Source: Pseudomonas cremoricolorata DSM 17059 = NBRC 16634 (GTDB lineage: Bacteria; Pseudomonadota; Gammaproteobacteria; Pseudomonadales; Pseudomonadaceae). Taken from it: DNA of 64,000 nt. The stretch is taken from NCBI RefSeq assembly GCF_000425745.1, contig NZ_AUEA01000015.1, forward strand, positions 1-64,000. The letters are read 5' to 3'. Made by a program: the position numbers and the translations under genes. Under the pieces are notes generated by a model that ran no database searches, had not been told where the DNA came from, and saw only the letters and a program-made list of their open reading frames with translations. Shown here piece by piece: positions 17,533 through 26,038 of the stretch (position 1 is the stretch's first letter; each line of letters opens with the position of its first letter).

Positions 17533-19286
17533 TCACTCACCCGTTGCGCCAGGCTGACGCTGAAGATGCCCCATTCATCGATGCGTTGGCTGATCTTGCG
17601 GAAACCTGCCGCTTCCACCAGTTGGTCCATCTCGGCCTGGCTGCGCCGGCGCATGACCCAGGCCTGGCCTTCGCGGTGGCTGGTCAGGGCGCGGGCGATC
17701 ATCTCCAGCTGCGGGTGCCACGGCTGGCCGGTGTAGATCAGGTAGCCACCTTCCTCGACGGCGTCGCCCAGCCCAGCCAGGGACGTGCCCACCTGGGTGT
17801 TGTCGGCGAACAGCTCGTACAGGCCCGAGACCACCGCCAGGGTCGGGCGGGTGTGCAGGTTGGCCAGGCTGTCGCGGTCGAAGGCATCGCCCTGAACGAA
17901 CTGGGCGATGGCGCCGAGGCCCTTTTCGTCGATCAGCGCGCTGCCCTGGCGCACGTTCAGCTCGCTGTAGTCGCGCAGCAGAATCGAATCAGGCAACTGC
18001 GGCAGGCCTTGCAGGGCTTCGAGGATGTAGCGGCCGTGGCCGGCTGCGATGTCGACGATATGCACCGGGCGCTGCTGCTCGTGCAAGCGCGCGATGGCCT
18101 CGCGCAGCAGTTCCTCGGCATGCACCTTGCGCTGGCGAATGCCGCGCCAGCCGATGGCGTCGAGGTAGTTGCGGTCGATCATGCGTCCCAGCCGGCCTTT
18201 GCCGGTGGGCTGGTCGCGGTACACGTAGTCGAGCGTGCTGCCGGAATCGAAGCCGGTGTCAAAGCCCAGCTTCACCCCCTCAGACAGGCCCTTGCCCAGG
18301 CGCAGGCCGGCGCGGGTGGCGCGCCAGTAGAGGTCACGCGGCGAGTGGCGCGGCAGCGGCGCGGCCAGGCTTTCGGCTTCGGCGCAGCTGGCCCCGACCC
18401 GGTCGGCATCGAGCAGCGAAGGCGCCGGCAGCGGTGCATCGAAACACTGGCTGACGAAGCGCTCGATGCGCCTGAGCACATGGCCGCGGTCACGCTCGCC
18501 GAGGGTGTCGTGGAAGAACCCCGGCAGCAGGTGCATTTCCTTGCGGGCACTGCCCAGGCGTTCGAAGAAGCGTTCCTGCGGGGCGCGCTCGACCACCAGA
18601 TCGGCCCCTGAGACCAGCAACTGCGTCGGCAGCTGGATGGCCTGGGCATCCGCCACCACGCGGTCTGCGGCCTCGTACAGGCCCAGCAGCATGGTCACCG
18701 AGATCGGCCGGCTGATCAGGGGGTCGGCGCTGTACGACATCACCCGCTGTGGGTCATGGGTGAGCAGGCGTGGCTTGACGTAGCTGTTGACGAAGAAGTT
18801 GCCGCGCAGCTTTTTCAGCAGCTTCAGGCCGGGGCGGGCGAAGGGGACGTAGAGCTTGACCTTGAACGCCGGCGAGGCCAGCACCAGGCAGCGCACCTTG
18901 GGCGCGTAGTCGTGCGCCCAGGTGGCGATCAACACGGCGCCGACGCTTTGCGCCAGCACCACCATGTCGTGCTGCTCGATGCCGTGGGTGCGTTGCAGGT
19001 GTTCGATGAAGGTCTGCACATCGCGCACGCTGGTGGCAAAGCCTGGGCTGTCGCCGCGAGCGCCGGGCGAGTGACCGTGGCCGCGAGCATCCCAGGCGAA
19101 GAAGTCGTAGCCGGGCATGTCCAGCTCATCGGCCAGGTGCGCCAGGCGCCCGCCGTGTTCATGGCCGCGGTGGAACATCACCACGGCGCGGCGTGGCTGG
19201 TGCTCGTTACGGGTGGCCGGCCAGTGGCGGTAGTGCAGCTCGACGCCATCATGGGTTGAGAAATGCAGCGATTGCGCTTGGCGCAT
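17529..19286 (-). CDS. ynbC: Alpha/beta hydrolase fused to SAM methyltransferase (YnbC-like)
   Basis: The 585-residue protein is a fusion. Residues about 1-285 are a monoacylglycerol-lipase-like alpha/beta hydrolase: nucleophile elbow AQSVG (an Ala replaces the usual first Gly), Asp in VSGADLVV and His in PGFFHDTLG complete a plausible triad. Residues about 330-585 are a class I methyltransferase with motif I VDIAAGHGRY. A serine lipase/acyltransferase and a methyltransferase on one chain suggest successive modification of the same lipid. The gene starts 28 bases after ynbA and overlaps the next gene by four bases. The substrate is unknown. Confidence 0.85.
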   Translation of the reverse strand: MRQAQSLHFSTHDGVELHYRHWPATRNEHQPRRAVVMFHRGHEHGGRLAHLADELDMPGYDFFAWDARGHGHSPGARGDSPGFATSVRDVQTFIEHLQRTHGIEQHDMVVLAQSVGAVLIATWAHDYAPKVRCLVLASPAFKVKLYVPFARPGLKLLKKLRGNFFVNSYVKPRLLTHDPQRVMSYSADPLISRPISVTMLLGLYEAADRVVADAQAIQLPTQLLVSGADLVVERAPQERFFERLGSARKEMHLLPGFFHDTLGERDRGHVLRRIERFVSQCFDAPLPAPSLLDADRVGASCAEAESLAAPLPRHSPRDLYWRATRAGLRLGKGLSEGVKLGFDTGFDSGSTLDYVYRDQPTGKGRLGRMIDRNYLDAIGWRGIRQRKVHAEELLREAIARLHEQQRPVHIVDIAAGHGRYILEALQGLPQLPDSILLRDYSELNVRQGSALIDEKGLGAIAQFVQGDAFDRDSLANLHTRPTLAVVSGLYELFADNTQVGTSLAGLGDAVEEGGYLIYTGQPWHPQLEMIARALTSHREGQAWVMRRRSQAEMDQLVEAAGFRKISQRIDEWGIFSVSLAQRVSE

Positions 19287-19314
19287 GGTGAGGTTCCTTG
19301 TCCGTCAGGAGGGC

Positions 19315-19920
19315 TCAGCGGGTTTCGGCCAGGCCCTGGCGAACCCGGTTGTAGAGGGTGTACAGCGACAGCAGCGCAACCACCGCCAGCAGGCCGTTGA
19401 TCCAGCTGGCCGGCAGCAGGGCGCAACCGACGCCTGCGCCGATCACGCCGAACACGAACGCGCGGTCGCTCTTGCCCATCGGCCCGTCATAGCGCCTCGA
19501 GGCGCCGACCAGCGGCCCCATGACGCCTGCGTATTCGCTGATCACCGCCAGCAGCACGACCACCACCACCAACGGCGCAGACACACCCAGCAGCAGAGCG
19601 AACGGCAGGTACAGCGCCGCGTCGGCCACCACGTCGCAGAGTTCATTGAGGTAGGCGCCGAGCGTCGATTGCTGGCCGAATTCGCGGGCCAGCATGCCAT
19701 CGATGGCATTGAGCGCCATGCGTAGCAGCATCCACAGCGGCACCAGCAGGAACAGCCAGGTGCTGTGTGCCTGCCAGGCCAGCAGCAGGCCCAGCAGCAG
19801 CGAAACGCCGGCGGCCGCCAGAGTCACTTGGTTGGCTGTGACGCCGCGAGCGTGCAGGCGCTCCACGCTGGGGCGCAGCAAGGCCTGAAAACGTGGCTTG
19901 AGCTGGTAGATCGACGGCAT
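19315..19920 (-). CDS. ynbA: CDP-alcohol phosphatidyltransferase family protein with altered motif (YnbA-like)
   Basis: A 201-residue polytopic protein, first in the lipid operon. It aligns with the CDP-alcohol phosphotransferase motif D-x2-DG-x2-AR-x8-G-x3-D-x3-D, but the run NAIDGMLAR...GAYLNELCD has Asn in place of the first and third Asp. The second and fourth are kept. In studied family members these aspartates bind the catalytic metals, so activity may be altered. I recall the same Asn residues in E. coli YnbA, which would make this a clade feature rather than a defect. The start MPSIYQLKP is chosen because longer versions translate a GTGCAT repeat as His-Met. Confidence 0.85.
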   Translation of the reverse strand: MPSIYQLKPRFQALLRPSVERLHARGVTANQVTLAAAGVSLLLGLLLAWQAHSTWLFLLVPLWMLLRMALNAIDGMLAREFGQQSTLGAYLNELCDVVADAALYLPFALLLGVSAPLVVVVVLLAVISEYAGVMGPLVGASRRYDGPMGKSDRAFVFGVIGAGVGCALLPASWINGLLAVVALLSLYTLYNRVRQGLAETR

Positions 19921-20010
19921 GCAGGAAATCCTTCTCACGGTGCTGGGTGCGGCGATTGTCGGTAAAGGCCCAGGGGCAGGGCAAGTTGCCGTGGATGCGG
20001 ATGTGATGCA

Positions 20011-20035
20011 GTGCATGTGCATGTGCATGTGCATG
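20011..20035. repeat. Tandem GTGCAT hexamer repeat upstream of the lipid operon
   Basis: Four head-to-tail copies of GTGCAT lie 91-115 bases before the first gene of the ynb-like operon, in its probable promoter or leader region. Short tandem repeats in such places can vary in number and alter promoter spacing. The rest of the 281-base gap (19921-20201) is GC-rich, with nothing else I can identify. Confidence 0.8.
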
Positions 20036-20201
20036 CCGCCTGGCGACCCCCCGCAGCCGGGCAGGACTCCTGCCATGGCGCCTTTTCCGGGTTTCTATCC
20101 AGACCTCGGCCCGGCGCTTTGGTTGCCGGGGCTGCTCACTCTGGTGCTGGCGGGGCGCTGCAAGGGGGCCGGCCTGGCCCCGCTCGGCGCCCAGCGAGGG
20201 C

Positions 20202-20516
20202 TCAACGGCTGGACGAGGCTGGGCTGAGCATTTCGATGGACTGGATATCGAAATCGGTTTCCAGGTACTCCGAGCGTTGCTCGTGGAAGGTGACCATGTG
20301 CGGTTTTTTCAGGTGCTCCTGGAAGTCGGCCTCACTGGCCCACACCTCGAAGAACACGAACAGGCTCGGGTCTGTCTTGTCGCGCAGCATGTGGTACTCG
20401 ACACAGCCTTTCTCGGCGCGGCTCGATTGCACGGCGGCGCGGAACAGCAGTTCGAAGGCGTCGGCTTTTTCCGCGCGGGTCTTGGCCTTGAGAATGAACG
20501 CGTAGGGTTCGGTCAT
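20202..20516 (-). CDS. Antibiotic-biosynthesis-monooxygenase (ABM) fold protein, putative quinol monooxygenase
   Basis: The 104-residue protein is one ABM-type ferredoxin-like domain: YAFILKAKTRAEKADAFELL at the start, GCVEYHMLRDKTDPSLFVFFEVW in the middle and FQEHLKKPHMVTF near the end, as in YgiN-type quinol monooxygenases. YgiN acts with the quinone reductase MdaB in E. coli, and mdaB is the divergent neighbour here, so a shared role in quinone/quinol redox cycling is plausible. The start MTEPYAFIL lies well inside a longer open frame that crosses mdaB in antisense and is not coding. Confidence 0.8.
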   Translation of the reverse strand: MTEPYAFILKAKTRAEKADAFELLFRAAVQSSRAEKGCVEYHMLRDKTDPSLFVFFEVWASEADFQEHLKKPHMVTFHEQRSEYLETDFDIQSIEMLSPASSSR

Positions 20517-20687
20517 GGTGAACGGATTCCTGAAAGTGGGAGTGACTGAGTCTATGACAACACTGGCCGGGCGATTCGTGAATTCTGCGCAACTATCATT
20601 TGCCCGCAAGCGGGTGTTTCCGCCCCCATACGCTGGGTAGTCTGCGGCCCTGTTCATTGACTGGGTCGACGACCCGTGGGGCTTTCC

Positions 20688-21275
20688 ATGCAGCACATTC
20701 TGCTTCTCAACGGCGGCAAACGCTTCGCCCATTCCGACGGGCGCCTCAACCAGACCCTGCACGACGGCGCCGTGGCGTTCTTCGACCAGCCCGGCTTCGA
20801 GGTGCGCGAAACCTTCATCGATGGCGGTTACGACGTCGACGAAGAGGTGCAGAAATTTCTCTGGGCCGATGTGGTGATCTACCAGATGCCGGGCTGGTGG
20901 ATGGGCGCGCCCTACACCGTCAAGCAGTACCTCGATGAGGTGTTCACCGCAGGCCACGGCAGCCTCTACGCCAACGATGGCCGCACGCGCAGCGATGCCT
21001 CGCAGAAATACGGCAGCGGCGGCCTCATCCAGGGCAAGCGCTACATGATTTCTGCCACCTGGAACGCCCCGCAGCAGGCCTTCGATGACCCGCACGACTT
21101 CTTCGAAGGCAAAGGCGTGGATGCGGTCTACTTCCCGTTCCACAAGGCCCATGAGTTTCTCGGCATGACCGGGCTGCCGACCTTCCTTGCGGTGGATGTC
21201 ATGAAACGCCCCGATGTGCCCGCCACGCTTGCCCGCTACCAGGCGCACCTGGGCGAGGTGTTCGCACGCGACTGA
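20688..21275 (+). CDS. mdaB: NADPH-dependent quinone reductase MdaB
   Basis: MdaB is a flavodoxin-fold FAD enzyme that reduces quinones by two electrons with NADPH and protects against oxidative stress. The 195-residue product (E. coli about 193) shows ILLLNGGKRFAHSDGRLN at the N-terminus, YQMPGWWMGAPYTVKQYLDEV (about residues 63-83) and YMISATWNAP, all typical. A GTG four codons upstream is an alternative start. It is divergent from the ABM-fold gene and is followed after 86 bases by a LysR gene on the same strand. Confidence 0.92.
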   Translation: MQHILLLNGGKRFAHSDGRLNQTLHDGAVAFFDQPGFEVRETFIDGGYDVDEEVQKFLWADVVIYQMPGWWMGAPYTVKQYLDEVFTAGHGSLYANDGRTRSDASQKYGSGGLIQGKRYMISATWNAPQQAFDDPHDFFEGKGVDAVYFPFHKAHEFLGMTGLPTFLAVDVMKRPDVPATLARYQAHLGEVFARD

Positions 21276-21361
21276 AATCGATGGCTGAGGGCGAACAGGC
21301 TTGCAGCGCCGGCGATGAGCCGTTATCAATCATCGCCCACCCCCAGACAGGCCTGCCCGTT

Positions 21362-22258
21362 GTGAAGACGCGCTCAGAAGAACTGCAAGTATTCGTCGCG
21401 GTGATCGACTGTGGATCGATCTCCGCTGCTGCCGAGCAACTGGGGCAGACGCCGTCTTCGCTCAGCCGCAGCCTGTCGCGGCTGGAAGCACGGCTGGGCA
21501 CCACCTTGCTCAACCGCACCACCCGGCGCATGGAACTGACCGAAGAGGGGCGGTTTTTCCTCGAACGCTCGCGGCTGATTCTCGGGCAGATGCAGGAGCT
21601 CGAAGAGCGCCTGTCACTGCACCGCCAGACCCCGGCCGGACGCCTGCGCATCAACGCGGCAACGTCGTTCATGCTGCACGCGATCGTGCCGTGGATCGGT
21701 GAGTTCCGCCGCCAGTACCCGGACATCGAGCTGGAGCTGAACACCGACGACCTGATCATCGACCTGCTGGAACAGCGCACCGATGTGGCGATTCGCATCG
21801 GCGAGCTGAGTGATTCCAGCCTGCACGCCCGTTCGCTCGGTTGCAGCCCGCTGCAGGTGCTGGCCAGCCCCGGCTACCTGGCGCGCCACGGCACGCCGCG
21901 GCAGGTGCACGACCTCGAGCAGCATTGCCTGCTCGGTTTCACCCAGCCAGACAACCTCAACCACTGGCCGCTGCGCCATGCCGAGGGCGACCGCTGGAGC
22001 ATCCGTGCGCAGGTGCTGGCCTCCAATGGCGAGACGCTGCGCAAGCTGGCCCTGGCCGGAGAGGGCATCGTCTGCCTGTCGCACTTCATGACCCACGAGG
22101 ACATCCGCAGCGGCCGCCTGCAGGTGCTGCTGGCCGACGCCAACAGCGGCTATCGCCAGCCGATTCACGCGGTGTACTACCGCAACACGCAACTGGCCCT
22201 GCGCATCCAATGCTTCCTCGATTTCATCCAGCACAAGCTGGCGGTCTACGCCTGTTGA
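21362..22258 (+). CDS. LysR-type transcriptional regulator next to mdaB
   Basis: A 298-residue LysR regulator with the DNA-binding helices EELQVFVAVIDCGSISAAAEQLG and SSLSRSLSRLEARLG, followed by an effector domain of the group that controls quinone- and redox-responsive genes in many Proteobacteria. I take a GTG start giving MKTRSEELQ, which fits the family length. The open frame begins 27 codons earlier with no family similarity, and no strong Shine-Dalgarno decides the matter. A role in controlling mdaB is inferred from adjacency only. Confidence 0.8.
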   Translation: MKTRSEELQVFVAVIDCGSISAAAEQLGQTPSSLSRSLSRLEARLGTTLLNRTTRRMELTEEGRFFLERSRLILGQMQELEERLSLHRQTPAGRLRINAATSFMLHAIVPWIGEFRRQYPDIELELNTDDLIIDLLEQRTDVAIRIGELSDSSLHARSLGCSPLQVLASPGYLARHGTPRQVHDLEQHCLLGFTQPDNLNHWPLRHAEGDRWSIRAQVLASNGETLRKLALAGEGIVCLSHFMTHEDIRSGRLQVLLADANSGYRQPIHAVYYRNTQLALRIQCFLDFIQHKLAVYAC

Positions 22259-22334
22259 GCGACGGCGGTTTGCAGCGCTGCGGGGCTTGGGCCTTAATGA
22301 AAGGCCGAGAAGAACAATGACCAAGGAAGTGCCC

Positions 22335-24002
22335 ATGCGTATCGTCGTGTTCCAGTCGGTGGCCATTGCCGCCGCGATCCTCACCAGCTCCGCCAGTTAC
22401 GCCGTGACCTTGCAGGCCGGCGCGGTGGCTGCGCCCGACCAGTACGGCGCGCAGGTGGCCGCCGACATTCTCAAGCGCGGCGGCAATGCCGTAGACGCTG
22501 CTGTGGCCACCGCCTTCACCCTAGCAGTGACCTACCCCGAAGCCGGCAACATTGGCGGCGGCGGCTTCATGACCTTGTTCATGGACGGCAATCCGTATTT
22601 TCTCGACTACCGCGAGGTGGCGCCCAAGGCTGCCAGCCGCAACATGTACCTGGACGACAAAGGCCAGGTGATCGAAAACCTCAGCCTGATCGGCGCCCGC
22701 GCCGCTGGCGTGCCCGGCACGGTGATGGGCTTGTGGGAAGCCCATGAGAAATTCGGCAAGCTGCCTTGGAGCGAACTGCTGACCCCAGCCATTGGCTATG
22801 CGCGCAATGGCTTCAAGATTGCCGAAAAACAGTACCAGTACCGCGACGATGCCCACCGCCTGTTCAAGGCCGGGACCAACTTCAACGACTATTTCGGCAG
22901 CATGAAAGTCGGCGAGCCGTTCAAGCAGCCGGAGCTGGCCAAGACCCTCGAGCGCATCGCCGACAAAGGCGCTGCCGAGTTCTATCAAGGCAAGACCGCC
23001 GAACTGCTGGTGGCGCAGATGAAAGCCGACAAGGGCCTGATCACTGCCGACGACCTGCGCGACTACAAGGCGCTGTGGCGTGATCTGGTGGCCATCGAGT
23101 GGCGCGGCAACATCGTCTACACCGCGCCGCCGCCAAGCTCGGGCGGCATCGCCCTGGCGCAGTTGCTGGGCATCAAGGAGCTGCGCAGCGATGACTTCAA
23201 GGGCGTGGCGCACAACTCGGCGCGCTATATCCACCTGTTGGCGGAAATCGAAAAACGCGTATTCGCCGACCGCGCCGACTACCTCGGCGACCCGGCCTTC
23301 ACCCAGGTCCCCATGGTGCGTCTGATGGCCAAGGACTACCTGGCGCAGCGCGCCGCGCAGGTCAATCCGCAGGCGATCTCGGCCACCGAGTCGATCAAGC
23401 CGGGCCTTGAGTCGCACCAGACCACGCACTTTTCCATCGTCGACAAAGACGGCAATGCGGTGAGCAACACCTATACCCTCAACCTCGACTACGGCAGTGG
23501 CGTGGTGGTCAAGGGCGCGGGCTTCTTGCTCAACGATGAGATGGACGATTTCAGCGTCAAGCCCGGCACCGCCAATGTGTTCGGGGTGATTGGCGGCGAC
23601 GCCAATGCCATCGAGCCGGGCAAGCGCATGCTCTCATCGATGAGCCCGACCTTGGTCACCCGCGACGACAAAGTGACACTGGTGCTTGGCACTCCCGGCG
23701 GTTCGCGGATCTTCACCTCGATCTTCCAGGTGCTGAACAACCTGTATGACTACGACATGCCGCTGGAGAAAGCCGTCGCCGCCCAGCGCGTGCACCATCA
23801 GTTGCTGCCCAAGGACACCATCTACTACGACAGCTACGCGCCGCTGACCGGGCCAGTGGCCGCGGAGCTGAAGAAGATGGGTTACACGCTGGAAGACCAG
23901 GGCTGGAACATGGGCGATGTCCAGGCGATTCGGGTGACCGGCGAGCGCGTGGAAACCGCTTCCGATCCCCGCGGGCGGGGGGTTGGGGTGATTGTGCGTT
24001 AG
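22335..24002 (+). CDS. ggt: Gamma-glutamyltransferase (periplasmic)
   Basis: GGT hydrolyses or transfers the gamma-glutamyl group of glutathione and related compounds in the periplasm. The 555-residue precursor has a signal peptide (MRIVVFQSVAIAAAILTSSA, likely cut after SYA), then the large subunit. The autoprocessing site comes before TTHFSIVDKDGNA; the first Thr (about residue 363) would become the nucleophile. The later GTPGGSRI and SSMSP elements are also typical. The ATG is chosen because AAGGAAG lies six bases before it; an ATG six codons earlier is possible. It is convergent with mcpS. Confidence 0.93.
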   Translation: MRIVVFQSVAIAAAILTSSASYAVTLQAGAVAAPDQYGAQVAADILKRGGNAVDAAVATAFTLAVTYPEAGNIGGGGFMTLFMDGNPYFLDYREVAPKAASRNMYLDDKGQVIENLSLIGARAAGVPGTVMGLWEAHEKFGKLPWSELLTPAIGYARNGFKIAEKQYQYRDDAHRLFKAGTNFNDYFGSMKVGEPFKQPELAKTLERIADKGAAEFYQGKTAELLVAQMKADKGLITADDLRDYKALWRDLVAIEWRGNIVYTAPPPSSGGIALAQLLGIKELRSDDFKGVAHNSARYIHLLAEIEKRVFADRADYLGDPAFTQVPMVRLMAKDYLAQRAAQVNPQAISATESIKPGLESHQTTHFSIVDKDGNAVSNTYTLNLDYGSGVVVKGAGFLLNDEMDDFSVKPGTANVFGVIGGDANAIEPGKRMLSSMSPTLVTRDDKVTLVLGTPGGSRIFTSIFQVLNNLYDYDMPLEKAVAAQRVHHQLLPKDTIYYDSYAPLTGPVAAELKKMGYTLEDQGWNMGDVQAIRVTGERVETASDPRGRGVGVIVR

Positions 24003-24028
24003 CCTCTGCGGATTTTGATAAGGCGGCA

Positions 24029-24058
24029 GGCCATTCGCGGCTAAACCGCAGCCGCGAA
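24029..24058. repeat. REP-like inverted repeat between ggt and mcpS
   Basis: TTCGCGGCT (24034-24042) and AGCCGCGAA (24050-24058) form a perfect 9-bp hairpin, preceded by GGCCA. The GGCCATTCGCGGCT core is shared with the elements after mmsB and after the cio operon. It sits between convergent genes. Confidence 0.65.
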
Positions 24059-24118
24059 AAAACGTTCAGGCAACGCAAGTCTCAGAGGTGCGCAAGGCTC
24101 CAGCCCTGCGCCCCTGAA

Positions 24119-26038
24119 TCACACCTTGAACTGACTCACCAGCATCTGCAAATGCCCGCCCAACCGCGCCAGCTCGACGCTGGAGGCGGCGGTTTCGTCG
24201 CTGGCCGCGGCGGTCTGTTCCGAGACGTCGCGCACGTTGAGGATGCTGCGGCTGATTTCCTCGGCCACGGCGCCCTGCTGCTCGGCGGCGGCGGCGATCT
24301 GCTGGTTCATCGCCTGGATGCTCGACACCGTTCCGGTGATGGTGCCCAGGGAGGCGCCGGCGCGGCGTGCCAGCTCGACGCTGCTGTCGGTCAGCTCGCG
24401 GCTGCCGAGCATCACCGTGGCGACCTGTTGCGTGCCTTTGTGCAGGCCCTCGATCAGCGCTTCGATTTCCTCGGTGGATTTCTGCGTGCGTTGCGCAAGG
24501 CCACGCACCTCGTCGGCGACCACGGCGAAGCCACGACCGGCCTCACCGGCACGGGCGGCTTCGATGGCGGCGTTGAGGGCGAGCAGGTTGGTCTGCTCGG
24601 CCACCGACTTGATCACGTCCATGACGCTGCCGATCTTCTGGCTTTCCTGTTGCAGGCTGTTCATCGCTTCACTTGAGCGGTGCACTTCACCAGCCAGGCG
24701 CTCGATCTGCGAGATCGCCTCGCCCACCACGCGCTCGCCGTCGCGGGCGACACCGTCGGCACTGGTGGCGGCAACCGAGGCCTGCTCGGCGTTGCGCGCC
24801 ACTTCCTGCACGGTGGCGGCCATTTCATGCATGGCGGTGGCGACCTGATCGGTCTCGACTTTCTGGCTGTTGGCCCCGGCGCTGGTCTGCTCGGTCACCG
24901 CCGACAGTTCCTCGGCGGCGCTGGCGATCTGCGTGACGCCATCGCGGATGCCGCCGATCAGTTCACGCAGGGTGGTACCCATGTGGCCGATGCTCTGTTG
25001 CAGCACGCCCAGCTCGTCACGGCGCTTGACGTGCAGGGTGTGGGTGAGGTCGCCGCTGGCGATGCGCTCGACCACGCTCAGGGTTTCCTGCAACGGCTTG
25101 GTGATCTGCCGGGTGATGACGATTGCAGCGACGATGCCGAACAACAGGGCCAGCAAGGTGGCGCCGATCTGCAAGGTACGCGCCTGGGCGCTCTCGCTGT
25201 CGCGGCGGTCGAGTTGCAGCTGGTACAGGGCATTGCTGGTCTTGACGATGTCGGCGCCTTCGACGGTCATTTCCTGGCGCGCCTGGGCGATGGTGGCGAC
25301 CGCTTCGCGGAACGACTGCACGGCATCGCGGTACACCCCGACCTGTGCGGAGAAACGCTGGGCGCCGTCGGCGTCGCGCGGCAGTTGCGCTTGCAGGTCG
25401 GCTGCGGCGCTGACGGTGCTCTGCAACTGGTTGAGGGCGGTGCGTTCGTTGGCAGCGCTGCTGTCGGCGATGTAGCCACGCACGTCGATGATCAGCCGTT
25501 GCAGTTGCAGGCGCGCTTCGCTGGTCAGCTGGTAATGGGCCAGCAGCATGCCGTCGGGTTCCGAGCGGGCCAGCATGGCCTTGCCCAGCGCTTCGAGAGT
25601 GGCATCGGCACGGGCGGACGCCTCCTGCATGCGCTCGCGGGAGGCCAGGGAGGTCTTGTAGCCGCTGCGCATCAGGTTCAAGGAAACCTTGTATTGCTCG
25701 ATGGTCTTGCCCAGTTCGCCCAGCAGGCGGACGTTCTCGGCACTCTTGAAGGTGCTGGTCAGGCGCTGCTGCTGCGCGCTGAAGGTATCGAGCTTGGCCT
25801 GGACATTGGCCGCCGAGGCGTCGTCGCCGTTGGCGATCATGTACTGCAGGCGGGCGATGCGCAGTTCGGTGAGGTCCTTGTTGAGCTGACCGATGTCGCT
25901 CATCCAGTTGCTGCGGTCGATCAGGCTACCCACGCTGAACCAGCCGGTCAGGGCCAGCAGGCCAGTCAGTAGCAGGACCACGCCGAAGCCCAGTCCCAGT
26001 TTCAAATTCACGCTGATGTTGGCAAACCAGCTGTTCAT
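24119..26038 (-). CDS. mcpS: Methyl-accepting chemotaxis protein, McpS-like (HBM sensor)
   Basis: The 639-residue receptor has a first membrane helix (about residues 11-35), a periplasmic helical ligand domain of about 250 residues, a second membrane helix (about 290-312), a HAMP domain and a full MCP signalling domain (hairpin tip near EQTNLLALNAAIEAARAGE). The large all-helical sensor fits the HBM (helical bimodular) type. Length, context and architecture match P. putida McpS, a receptor for TCA-cycle intermediates; the ligand is inferred from that. The ATG is chosen because AGGAG lies about eight bases upstream. No C-terminal CheR-binding pentapeptide is seen. Confidence 0.85.
   Translation of the reverse strand: MNSWFANISVNLKLGLGFGVVLLLTGLLALTGWFSVGSLIDRSNWMSDIGQLNKDLTELRIARLQYMIANGDDASAANVQAKLDTFSAQQQRLTSTFKSAENVRLLGELGKTIEQYKVSLNLMRSGYKTSLASRERMQEASARADATLEALGKAMLARSEPDGMLLAHYQLTSEARLQLQRLIIDVRGYIADSSAANERTALNQLQSTVSAAADLQAQLPRDADGAQRFSAQVGVYRDAVQSFREAVATIAQARQEMTVEGADIVKTSNALYQLQLDRRDSESAQARTLQIGATLLALLFGIVAAIVITRQITKPLQETLSVVERIASGDLTHTLHVKRRDELGVLQQSIGHMGTTLRELIGGIRDGVTQIASAAEELSAVTEQTSAGANSQKVETDQVATAMHEMAATVQEVARNAEQASVAATSADGVARDGERVVGEAISQIERLAGEVHRSSEAMNSLQQESQKIGSVMDVIKSVAEQTNLLALNAAIEAARAGEAGRGFAVVADEVRGLAQRTQKSTEEIEALIEGLHKGTQQVATVMLGSRELTDSSVELARRAGASLGTITGTVSSIQAMNQQIAAAAEQQGAVAEEISRSILNVRDVSEQTAAASDETAASSVELARLGGHLQMLVSQFKV

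Noticed and set aside
19919..20227. 102-codon plus-strand frame between the ABM-fold gene and ynbA
   Set aside because: It runs through the GTGCAT repeat as Cys-Met, has low-complexity proline/glycine sequence, and lacks a family match or Shine-Dalgarno.
20663..20675. Palindrome GGGTCGACGACCC before mdaB as a regulator site
   Set aside because: Only six-base arms in GC-rich DNA with no second copy in the window; could easily be chance.
20517..21329. N-terminal extension of the ABM-fold gene across mdaB
   Set aside because: Only the final 104 residues match the family. The upstream part is antisense to mdaB, and a proper ATG exists at 20516.
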